The notes under the pieces were generated by a model. It did not search any database, was not told where the DNA came from, and saw only the letters and a list, made by a program, of their open reading frames with translations. Made by a program: the position numbers and the translations under genes. From an uncultured Sphingomonadaceae bacterium (lineage in GTDB: Bacteria > Pseudomonadota > Alphaproteobacteria > Sphingomonadales > Sphingomonadaceae), in NCBI GenBank assembly GCA_947493215.1, contig CANLQE010000001.1, forward strand, positions 1,547,404 through 1,611,403: a stretch of DNA of 64,000 bases, in the 5' to 3' direction. Numbering within the stretch: the stretch's first letter is position 1; every line of letters begins with the position of its first letter. Of the stretch, positions 44,502 through 52,285 are shown piece by piece.

Positions 44502-45028
44502 TGGATGATTTAGGCGCTATTTTTACAACTGTTCCGACCCTTGTCACATGGGTTTTGATTTACATTGTAGCGCAGCGATTGGGCGAACTGGTTTACGCTA
44601 ACCGCAACACCAAGCGTCTATTGTCCGAGGGTGGCGAGGAGTTTGGCGCGGATCATTATCACTGGTTTATTTTCCTGCATAGCGCATGGCTAGCGATCAT
44701 CTTCCTGTTGGTCGATCCGCTAAGGTCCTTGAATCCGGTCTTGCTGGCCCTATTTGTTGGAACGCAACTCCTGCGCGTCTGGACGCTGGTATCAATTGGT
44801 CGATGGTGGACGACACGGATCATCTCGGCTCCGCATTTCGACCTTGTGAAGCGCGGACCCTATAAATTTATTAGCCACCCTAACTATCTGGTGGTGGTGC
44901 TGGAAATCGCTATTGTACCGTTGCTGATGGGGTTGCCATGGGTGGCTTTGCTATTCACGATTTTAAACGCGATCCTATTGCGGCACAGGATTGGGGTTGA
45001 AAATCTCGTTCTGAACAAAAGAGGCTGA
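44498..45028 (+). CDS. Isoprenylcysteine carboxyl methyltransferase (ICMT) family protein
   Basis: The 176-residue membrane protein shows about four hydrophobic segments and the ICMT motif RGPYKFISHPNYLVVVLEIA near the S-adenosylmethionine site, with HRIGVENLVLNKR near the end. Next to type III PKS genes such proteins (BpsB, SrsB) methylate the phenolic or pyrone oxygen of the polyketide, so that role is inferred. Its ATG overlaps the PKS stop (ATGA), indicating coupling. No monooxygenase of the SrsC type is present. Confidence 0.9.
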   Translation: MMDDLGAIFTTVPTLVTWVLIYIVAQRLGELVYANRNTKRLLSEGGEEFGADHYHWFIFLHSAWLAIIFLLVDPLRSLNPVLLALFVGTQLLRVWTLVSIGRWWTTRIISAPHFDLVKRGPYKFISHPNYLVVVLEIAIVPLLMGLPWVALLFTILNAILLRHRIGVENLVLNKRG

Positions 45029-45034
45029 TACGGC

Positions 45035-45532
45035 TTATTTTTCTTGATCCGGTTCCGACGCCTCGGCCTCGGGCAGATAAGCGGTCACCTTAATCTCGAT
45101 AATCGCTTTTTCACCCCCAAATAGCCGGCTCACTCCAATGGCAGTCCATGCGGGGTAGGGGGCTGGAACCCGCTCTTGCTTGATCGCCCACATCGGACCG
45201 ACATGTTTGTCGAGATCGGTGAGATAGGATGTGACATCCACCACATCTGACCAGTCGGCTCCTGCAGCCTTCAAAACCATCTCGATTTCTTCAAAAGCGC
45301 GGGTAACCGCGGGCTTAATATCCGCTTCGGTTTCATCATCCTTCAGGCGCACGACAACGCCAGAGAGATAGAGCATATCGCCCGCTCGCACCGCCGGGGC
45401 AAAGCGGAAATTCTCGTAACTGTCTTTTAGTGTTTCGGGAATGATGACCTGCTTTTGCGCGCTGGCTGCCGGGGCGTTGACCAGCATGAATGCCGCTGCG
45501 ACCGAGGAAATGATGGTTTTGATTGAGAACAT
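45035..45532 (-). CDS. Exported RidA family protein
   Basis: The 165-residue protein has a signal peptide (MFSIKTIISSVAAAFMLVNA ending ASA) and a RidA fold: YENFRFAPAVRAGDMLYLSG, FEEIEMVLKAAGADWSDVVD, YLTDLDKHVGPMWAIKQERV and PYPAWTAIGVSRLFGGEKAI. RidA proteins hydrolyse reactive enamines/imines. The Arg that binds the carboxylate in RidA proper is not clear (IGVSRLFGG), so this is a RidA-like, exported member of unknown substrate. It converges with the ICMT gene six bases away. Confidence 0.9.
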   Translation of the reverse strand: MFSIKTIISSVAAAFMLVNAPAASAQKQVIIPETLKDSYENFRFAPAVRAGDMLYLSGVVVRLKDDETEADIKPAVTRAFEEIEMVLKAAGADWSDVVDVTSYLTDLDKHVGPMWAIKQERVPAPYPAWTAIGVSRLFGGEKAIIEIKVTAYLPEAEASEPDQEK

Positions 45533-45717
45533 TGTTGGGACCCCTTTATCGGAAAACTAACTGGAAAGGGTCTGCACAGCAAGCATGATAGGGCCTTACA
45601 TAGCGGCGAAAGTAAAGGTTCTCTGCTATGACCACCCATATATTCGTCCACAAATAGACCCGATTTGGGTTAATTCCGATTTGAAACAACCGTAACTGAA
45701 TCCCATAGATTGCGAGT

Positions 45718-47535
45718 GTGGGAGGGACGGAAAGCTTGCTGGATTTCAGGACATTAGTTTGGAAAATAGGGGCTGTCGGACTGCTGGTGGTTGCGACGCT
45801 TTTTTCTGTCCCAGCAGTGGCGCAAACCATGTCGCCTCCGGCTGGAGTCGCGGTGAATAATTATGCGCGTGTTATCTCCATTTCTGCGACAACCGTTCAG
45901 CTTTCTACAACCACTGGATTTACGGCCAATAGCCGAGCGCTAATTGTCCAGATGAAGGGTGCTTCTGTTACGCGGACCGACAGTGCCGTTCACGGTGACG
46001 TAACCGCTTATAATAGTGCGGGCCGCTTCGAATATGTCAAAATAGTCAGTGTCTCGGGCAGTTCCGTCACATTGGAGACACCGCCCACAGTGGCCTTTAG
46101 CACTGCTGGATCTGTTCAAATGATCAGCGTACCAGTCTTTAACGGCGGAATACTGACCCAAAACGTCGTCCCGCAACCATGGAACGGACAAACCGGAGGT
46201 GTTGTGGCTTTTGACGTCACCGGAACCCTGACTTTGGGGGCTAATATCGATGCCACAGGGCGTGGATTTTTTGGCGGGGCGTTGGCATCTTCCACTCCCT
46301 TTGACAGCTGCGTATCGGACCAGTTTAACTATACTGGCTCGGTGCAGGCGGGGACGGGCAACAAGGGCGAGGGGATTGTCCCCAGCGCGACGGCTCACGC
46401 CGCCAGACGCGGCCACAATGGTAATGGCGGTGGTGGCGGCAACATTACCGATGCGGGCGGCGGTGGCGGCGGGAATGTCGGTGCAGGGGGTTTAGGTGGT
46501 CGTGAACTGGATGTGTGCGATGATGACGGTGCCTTTGGTGGCCTCGGCGGCCAATCACTGGATTATTCTTCCAACAATCGTTTGTTCATGGGTGGCGGTG
46601 GCGGCTCAGGATCAGAAGTATCACAAGGCGCAACAGGCGGTTCACGGGCTGGTGGTGGCTTGATTTTCCTGCGGGTCGGTCAATTGGTTGGCGGCGGCGG
46701 GCAGTTAATCGCCGATGGTCTTTCCGCCTTTGCCGATAATTTCAATGGCTCGGACGGGGGTGGGGCAGGCGGGGCCATTGCGCTATCTGTCATCTCAGGT
46801 CTGTCTGGGTCTCCGGTATTTCGTGTTGCCGGCGGCGATGGCGGCGACGAAGCTAATACTGATTTTGCTCATGGCACGGGCGGCGGCGGTGGTGGCGGCG
46901 CAATCCGCCTGTTCGGTGCCACCTGCGGATCGATAACATCGGTGGTAAACGGCGGCAGCGCAGGCACCAGTGTGCTGGGGAACGCCGCAGGTGATCCCAA
47001 CTGGGGTGCGATTGCCGGGAGTCCCGGTAACTGCCAGGGGAATTTTTCCGCACTGGGCCAGACGTCGGTTATAAATCCGGCGAGATTAAATGTCGTCAAA
47101 AGCTCGTCAGTCTATACCGCCAGCGGTTCCAGTACCGGTTTTTCGATCCCCGCTGAAGATATGATCTATACGATCGTGGTGCAGAATGTGGGGGGCGGTC
47201 CGGCAGGTGAAGATACTGTTTTTATCATCGACCAACTGCCGAGCGAGATAAGCTTCTTCAACGGGGACATAGACGAAGGCGGACCGGATAACTTCCCGGG
47301 CAGCGATCCCGTGGCCTTTATTGACAACGGCAGCGGCCTGAGTTTCGACTATACAAATGACGTCGCCTTTTCAAACCAGCCGGGCATGCCAATCTCGTTT
47401 GCAAACTGCACTTATGCACCGGTTAGCGGTTACGATCCGGCCGTGACCTATATTTGCATAAACCCTAAAGGTGTATTCGCAACACCGCAGCCGACTTCGG
47501 AGTTTACCGTTGCATTGCGGGCAAAGATAAACTGA
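45718..47535 (+). CDS. Secreted glycine-rich protein with C-terminal DUF11-like domain
   Basis: The 605-residue protein has a leader (FRTLVWKIGAVGLLVVATLF ending AVAQ), a beta-rich N-terminal part (FDVTGTLTLGANIDATGRGF), a Gly-rich middle with GGGGGN and GGGGGGGA runs (about 230-400), and a C-terminal DUF11-like beta domain (NVVKSSSVYTASGSSTGFSI, YTIVVQNVGGGPAGEDTVFI). Such proteins are large secreted or surface proteins of unknown role. The start is GTG at 45718 or TTG at 45736; GGGAGG is better placed for the TTG. An imperfect A/T-tailed hairpin follows. Confidence 0.8.
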   Translation: MGGTESLLDFRTLVWKIGAVGLLVVATLFSVPAVAQTMSPPAGVAVNNYARVISISATTVQLSTTTGFTANSRALIVQMKGASVTRTDSAVHGDVTAYNSAGRFEYVKIVSVSGSSVTLETPPTVAFSTAGSVQMISVPVFNGGILTQNVVPQPWNGQTGGVVAFDVTGTLTLGANIDATGRGFFGGALASSTPFDSCVSDQFNYTGSVQAGTGNKGEGIVPSATAHAARRGHNGNGGGGGNITDAGGGGGGNVGAGGLGGRELDVCDDDGAFGGLGGQSLDYSSNNRLFMGGGGGSGSEVSQGATGGSRAGGGLIFLRVGQLVGGGGQLIADGLSAFADNFNGSDGGGAGGAIALSVISGLSGSPVFRVAGGDGGDEANTDFAHGTGGGGGGGAIRLFGATCGSITSVVNGGSAGTSVLGNAAGDPNWGAIAGSPGNCQGNFSALGQTSVINPARLNVVKSSSVYTASGSSTGFSIPAEDMIYTIVVQNVGGGPAGEDTVFIIDQLPSEISFFNGDIDEGGPDNFPGSDPVAFIDNGSGLSFDYTNDVAFSNQPGMPISFANCTYAPVSGYDPAVTYICINPKGVFATPQPTSEFTVALRAKIN

Positions 47536-47537
47536 AT

Positions 47538-47574
47538 AAAGCGAAAAATTCCAACCACGGTTTTCCGCTTTTTC
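47538..47574. terminator. Possible bidirectional terminator between convergent genes
   Basis: AAAGCG-AAAA pairs with TTTTcCGCTTT across a 12-13-base loop, with one unpaired C, and is T-tailed; it lies between the DUF11-like protein gene and the convergent DUF6607 gene. Confidence 0.5.
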
Positions 47575-48603
47575 TCATGGGCTACCGGATTTTTTCGTGT
47601 TCTGTGCTGACAGCACGGCATCTGGTTTGGTAGCATTTGCGATTAGCTGCGTTGCTTTTTGGATGGCACTTCCTGAATCCATTTCACCATCCGCAATTTT
47701 TGTGCCCATTTCCAGCAATTCAGCACTGATAACCGTTCCGGTTTGCGCTTCCTCCTCAATGATTACACCGTTATTCGATGCAAAAACTGTTTCCCAAGAC
47801 TTCCGAACTTCTGCCCAATAGCCTTTGGTCTTTGTCCAATAATCTTCGGCTGCCTGAACATTGTAACCATCAAATTTGGTATAGGTGTTGAGGACATATT
47901 CCTGAACAATAGGCACAAGTTTTCCGTCGACCGTTCCCATTTTCGTATTATCCTGAAAGTGGATCCAGCCATTTGGCATCGGGCTATGGCGATTGATGGA
48001 AAAGTAACGATCATAAACAGGATCGCGCACCGCATCGCGCCGAGCGAGGGGACGCCATGTCCAGTTGGAGCGCCAGCGCCGAACACCGCCTTGGGTTTCC
48101 CATTCGCCTAAACCGGCATAGCGCGGACTGTCATCGACCTGATAGACGGTTTGCGACCAACGGCCATTGCGGCGTTTTTCCGATATGGGTTGATATTCCC
48201 AGCTATTCCGGTCTGAGTAAGCGAGAACTTTCTCTGGCTCATATTCCCAATCTTGTCGCCAATGTTTGACGATGAAATTGCTGTCGCCAGTGTCGACAAC
48301 CAGCAGATGCTGAAGAACGATTTTTGTCCCGGTGTCCTCGACTATTTTCACAACCTCATGGCCGCCAGAAATCTTGCGTTCGCGCGCTTCGTAATCAGAC
48401 ACCCATGGTGTGGATTCCTGCATATCAAATCGCACTTTGAAATTGCCAGCCATAGCCAAAATGTCGGCTCGGTCGGCTTCAACGGCTGTCTTTTCAACAT
48501 CGGCTGCGCGGTCTGGAATAGGGGGGTGAGCAAGCGCCGGAGAGGTTATGAGTGCCAATGAAAATAGCGCGGTGCTAAGCCTTATTGTATATTTGATAGA
48601 CAT
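47575..48603 (-). CDS. DUF6607 family exported protein
   Basis: The 342-residue protein has a signal peptide (MSIKYTIRLSTALFSLALIT ending ALA) and motifs of DUF6607: FKVRFDMQESTPWVSDYEAR, KHWRQDWEYEPEKVLAYSDR, NSWEYQPISEKRRNGRWSQT, VRRWRSNWTWRPLARRDAVR. The function is unknown. Such genes commonly sit beside haem-type TonB receptors, as here: the receptor gene is 17 bases upstream on the same strand. Its role is therefore likely in haem or iron uptake in the periplasm (inference). Confidence 0.88.
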   Translation of the reverse strand: MSIKYTIRLSTALFSLALITSPALAHPPIPDRAADVEKTAVEADRADILAMAGNFKVRFDMQESTPWVSDYEARERKISGGHEVVKIVEDTGTKIVLQHLLVVDTGDSNFIVKHWRQDWEYEPEKVLAYSDRNSWEYQPISEKRRNGRWSQTVYQVDDSPRYAGLGEWETQGGVRRWRSNWTWRPLARRDAVRDPVYDRYFSINRHSPMPNGWIHFQDNTKMGTVDGKLVPIVQEYVLNTYTKFDGYNVQAAEDYWTKTKGYWAEVRKSWETVFASNNGVIIEEEAQTGTVISAELLEMGTKIADGEMDSGSAIQKATQLIANATKPDAVLSAQNTKKSGSP

Positions 48604-48620
48604 GATATTTCTCCCAAAAT

Positions 48621-50900
48621 CTAGAATGACAAACTGATCGATACGCTGGCGTTACGGCCAGGCTGTGTGAAGGCATCAAGCGGAGCTTGTGTAGGTATAC
48701 CGGCAAAATTAGGCGGCGCGTTTTCCCGCAAGCCTCTTACATCGCTCCACAAAGAATATTTCTTGTTGGTGATATTGAAGATACCGGCGCGGATTTTAAG
48801 ATTCTCGGTAACCCGGTAAAATGCTGTCGCATCAATAATTGCCGATTCTTGCGGACGGAAACAGGCGTCGGTACAGACGCCAACAGTCTCATTCGCTTCT
48901 TTGCGCGCATTGTAGCTCGCGATAAGTTCGCCACCGAACACGCCGTCGGGATCACGATAGCCAACGCCCAATATCGCATTGAGCGGATCGATGGTTGACA
49001 GTGATTGGTCTGGTTGACCCGGCCGGCCAGTCTCACCATCTGCAAAAGCAATCGCAAAGCGGGCCCTGAAACCATTATCGGCCTCGTAACTGGCTTGGGC
49101 CTCAAATCCCTTCACCGTGACATCGGCAATGTTGACGAACTGGAAAACGGCAGGGTCGCCGGGCCGGAATGACCCGCCAACTTGTTCCTGACTTATAAAA
49201 TCGTCATAGTCAGCGTAGAAGCCAGTTAGTCCAAGGCTTATGCCGTCGGCCGCATATCGAATGCCCGCTTCAAAGCTGGCGCTCGTTTCGGGCGTGAGAT
49301 CAGGATTGGGCGCTGACGTATAGCCAAAAGCCAGGTTTTCGAAGAAATTGTTGACCTGGCTCGGTGTTGGTGCGCGGAATCCTTGCGCGTAATTTCCGAA
49401 CAGGCGCACATCACCCAGTTTGACAACTGCCCCCACTTTTGGTGAGAATGTCGAGCCATTCTGTCCGCTAGGGGTGAATGTAGGTAGCAAGGGATCATTG
49501 AGCGTCGGGTCAAGATCATAGAAATCAAAGCGGACCGCAGGGTATAAAGTGACTATCCCCTCGCCAAATTCGATCGCGTCGCCGAGATAAATGCCACCCA
49601 GCGTGAAATCTGTTGATGGAAAGGCGCGGGTTGGAAATACTTCTCCAAAAGGCGGTTCAACGCCATCACGCAGGCCATCTTGCTCTGTCTTGCTAACGTC
49701 GCCACCAAAGGTCAGCGTGTGTTTAACTGCCCCCGTGTTGAATGTTGACCGGAAGTCAGCGACCGCTCCATAGGCTGTGTTGTTGAACGTGTTCAGCCGT
49801 TCCCGGTCCGGCCGTGGTGTTGCGCCGGTTGGCGAGCGGTCTTCATCAGCAAATTGACGGTCTTTTCCATCCTGCCAATAAGCGGCGAGATGAGCATAAT
49901 CGATAAATCTGCCACTATCCTCGCCCGCATCATATGTATAATCGATCGACGCACGGGCACGCTCGGTTTCGTCATTTGCGGTCAGGCTATCAACAATCCA
50001 GCTGGGTGGACCAGGGAATAGAAAGACCGGGCCGCGGCCTGATAGAACATCAGAAAAAACTTCCCGCTCGAGATATTCACCCGTCAGGCGGACTTTATGA
50101 TTGCCATTTTCCCAAACAAGCTTGCCCAAAAATGCGTTGGACTCCCCATCTTGTGGATTTGGTGTTGATCTGGTGACCCCCTCGCCATCGACCGTACCCT
50201 GATTGTCGAGCTCTTCAAAGTCGCGGCGTGAATAAGCCAGCATCGCCGAGAAATTCCCACTCTGCCCTGCCAAAGCGACGGTTTCGGAAAATTCCTGATC
50301 GGCCGAGCTATATTGCGCACGGACAAACCCCCCAAAGCTATTGCCGTCACTGATAAAATCAACGGGATCAGACGTAATAAAGCTAACCGCCCCCGATAAG
50401 CCATCGCTTCCATAAAGCGCAGAGGCAGGGCCGCGTAAAATTTCAACTGATTTGATCAGGCCGACATCTGTGGCATTACCGCGCCCGACATCCTGCGCGC
50501 CAAAGCTAAACCCCTGTGGTGATCTTATGCCATCCACTTGAATGAGGACCCGATTGCCCCCGATACCGCGAATATTGAAATCTTCATTGCCGGCACGGCC
50601 CGTTGTCCCAAGCGCGGCACCAAAGCGCGCTGGTGCACGGCGCACGGTAATGCCTGGTTCAAAGCGAACAATGTCACGGATATCGGTTGCGAGTTCATCT
50701 GCAATACGTTCTGCGTCAATCACCGTGACCGTTGCCGGAGCATCCTCCACGGCAATCGGCGCACGTGTCGCTGTGACAGTGATAGTATCATCTTCAAAAA
50801 TGGAGCCGCCTTCACTTGCGGCCGCAACCGCCTGAGAAAAGCTTAAAGCAAGGAGGCTGCAACTGACTGCTGCCGCCCGGAGCCGGAAGTTCATATTCAT
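48621..50900 (-). CDS. TonB-dependent receptor, haemoglobin/haem uptake type
   Basis: The 759-residue protein has a signal peptide, a plug domain (DTITVTATRAPIAVEDAPAT, RFGAALGTTGRAGNEDFNIR, SVEILRGPASALYGSDGLSG) and a beta-barrel with FGNYAQGFRAPTPSQVNNFF, the FRAPxxxQ motif found in haemoglobin/transferrin/lactoferrin receptors. The end SVSISLSF is a C-terminal outer-membrane signature with Phe last. It moves haem or iron across the outer membrane with TonB. ATG 50900 has AGAGGGAT upstream. A Fur-box-like sequence lies 30 bases upstream of the start codon, supporting iron control. DUF6607 follows in the operon. Confidence 0.92.
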   Translation of the reverse strand: MNMNFRLRAAAVSCSLLALSFSQAVAAASEGGSIFEDDTITVTATRAPIAVEDAPATVTVIDAERIADELATDIRDIVRFEPGITVRRAPARFGAALGTTGRAGNEDFNIRGIGGNRVLIQVDGIRSPQGFSFGAQDVGRGNATDVGLIKSVEILRGPASALYGSDGLSGAVSFITSDPVDFISDGNSFGGFVRAQYSSADQEFSETVALAGQSGNFSAMLAYSRRDFEELDNQGTVDGEGVTRSTPNPQDGESNAFLGKLVWENGNHKVRLTGEYLEREVFSDVLSGRGPVFLFPGPPSWIVDSLTANDETERARASIDYTYDAGEDSGRFIDYAHLAAYWQDGKDRQFADEDRSPTGATPRPDRERLNTFNNTAYGAVADFRSTFNTGAVKHTLTFGGDVSKTEQDGLRDGVEPPFGEVFPTRAFPSTDFTLGGIYLGDAIEFGEGIVTLYPAVRFDFYDLDPTLNDPLLPTFTPSGQNGSTFSPKVGAVVKLGDVRLFGNYAQGFRAPTPSQVNNFFENLAFGYTSAPNPDLTPETSASFEAGIRYAADGISLGLTGFYADYDDFISQEQVGGSFRPGDPAVFQFVNIADVTVKGFEAQASYEADNGFRARFAIAFADGETGRPGQPDQSLSTIDPLNAILGVGYRDPDGVFGGELIASYNARKEANETVGVCTDACFRPQESAIIDATAFYRVTENLKIRAGIFNITNKKYSLWSDVRGLRENAPPNFAGIPTQAPLDAFTQPGRNASVSISLSF

Positions 50901-50929
50901 TGTAATATCCCTCTACTCATTTGCCTAAA

Positions 50930-50950
50930 TGCTAATGCAAATGATTCGCA
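50930..50950. promoter_or_regulatory. Fur-box-like operator upstream of the haem receptor gene
   Basis: ATGCTAATGCAAATGATTCGC and its continuation contain TGCAAATGATTCGCA (50936-50950), a palindrome-like TGCnAnTnATTnGCA site that matches alphaproteobacterial and neisserial Fur-type operators. It is 36 bases before the receptor start on the minus strand. Confidence 0.75.
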
Positions 50951-51073
50951 ATCGTAACTAGAGAGTATAATCTGAGTCTGTCAATCGTGTTTTAGAAACT
51001 CAGTGAAACTGTTTGTTTATTGCTTATCCAAACGCTCTCTTAAGCGGGTCATCATTCTACCGTCTAAAGAAAG

Positions 51074-52261
51074 ATGATCGAAGCCAGCCTAATTTTCCGT
51101 GGTTTGATGATTCTGATATTGGGCCTGTTTTCTGCCGTATTTGCAATTATCTATATCCATGATCGCAAACAGCATATGGCAGGTTGGCTTGCCTTGGCTT
51201 ATCTCAGTGGTCTTGGAGCGTTCTTGGTGGATATTAGTCGGCCGAGTTTAGACCCGGTTCTTTCTGATATCGTTGCGAAGGGGTTTTTCTGGGGATTCAG
51301 TATTGCCTTGGTTTTAGGCATTTTCGCTCGTTACAAGGCCAAATACCCGATGATCGCGATTGGTGGCATTGCCGGTGCAGGACTATCTGCACTATTCTGG
51401 TTCAGCTTTGTTGATCCCGACATTATCTTGCGGTCGATTTTCTCGTCCCTAACAGCCGGGTTGTTGTTGCTATGCGCGCTGCCGCTTTTTTGGAAGAAGA
51501 GCAGCGGTGTTCTGGATAGTGTCATGTTCGTCTTTATCGCCGCGCTGTGCTTTATATATTTTCTTCGACCGTACTTAATTTACGACGTCTTCAGCGCAAC
51601 CCATACGGCAGCAAATTATGAAAGTTCAGCATATGCGATGCTTTTGCACGCATCTAGCGCATTTTGCGGACTGGCTTGCGGTGTCGTGATGCTGATCGTG
51701 GTCGGGCATGACATTATCCTGAAATATCAACTCGCAACGACTATTGATCCCCTGACCGGCCTGATGAACCGTCGCGGACTGGATCAATATATCAACAAGG
51801 AACTTGAACAAAATTATGAAGCTGGTCGGGCGATTATGATCATCGATCTCGATAAATTTAAAAAAGTGAACGATGAACATGGTCATGAGACAGGGGATCA
51901 GGTTTTGAGGCGGGCAGCGTCCATTCTGCAGCGCGTTACAGGACAATTGGGTAAAGTGGCGCGGGTAGGCGGAGAGGAATTTGTTGTGGTATTGGACGCG
52001 TTGAGCTCCCCCGATCGTCTGATCGTGGCGCAACATCTCCGGCTTTCCATTGCTATGATTATCCACCCGGAAATTGGCACAGAAGGGCGCGTCACCGCGA
52101 GTTTTGGCGTTACTCTCACCATGGAGCGCGAAAGCTTTGCGATGGCATTACGGCGCGCTGATTCAGCTCTCTACGAGGCGAAATCCGATGGTCGCAACTG
52201 TGTCGTTGAAGCGTCCAACGACAATAGTTTCACGGCGATTAAATATATCGAGCGTTTCTAG
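51074..52261 (+). CDS. Membrane diguanylate cyclase (GGDEF)
   Basis: The 395-residue protein has seven membrane segments in residues 1-210 and a GGDEF domain: TIDPLTGLMNRRGLDQYI, IMIIDLDKFKKVNDEHGHET, RVGGEEFVVVLDAL (GGEEF at about 299-303) and LRRADSALYEAKSDGRNCVV. The active-site sequence is intact, so it should make c-di-GMP. The allosteric I-site RxxD expected before GGEEF reads Q-L-G-K and is lost, so product inhibition by that route is not expected. The nearby PilZ protein is a possible c-di-GMP target. Confidence 0.92.
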   Translation: MIEASLIFRGLMILILGLFSAVFAIIYIHDRKQHMAGWLALAYLSGLGAFLVDISRPSLDPVLSDIVAKGFFWGFSIALVLGIFARYKAKYPMIAIGGIAGAGLSALFWFSFVDPDIILRSIFSSLTAGLLLLCALPLFWKKSSGVLDSVMFVFIAALCFIYFLRPYLIYDVFSATHTAANYESSAYAMLLHASSAFCGLACGVVMLIVVGHDIILKYQLATTIDPLTGLMNRRGLDQYINKELEQNYEAGRAIMIIDLDKFKKVNDEHGHETGDQVLRRAASILQRVTGQLGKVARVGGEEFVVVLDALSSPDRLIVAQHLRLSIAMIIHPEIGTEGRVTASFGVTLTMERESFAMALRRADSALYEAKSDGRNCVVEASNDNSFTAIKYIERF

Positions 52262-52285
52262 CGGTTCCGATTAGGGATGTTGGCC

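Noticed and set aside
46430..46920. G-rich repeats considered as a CRISPR or tandem repeat array
   Set aside because: They encode Gly runs of irregular spacing in the secreted protein; there are no regular repeats and spacers.
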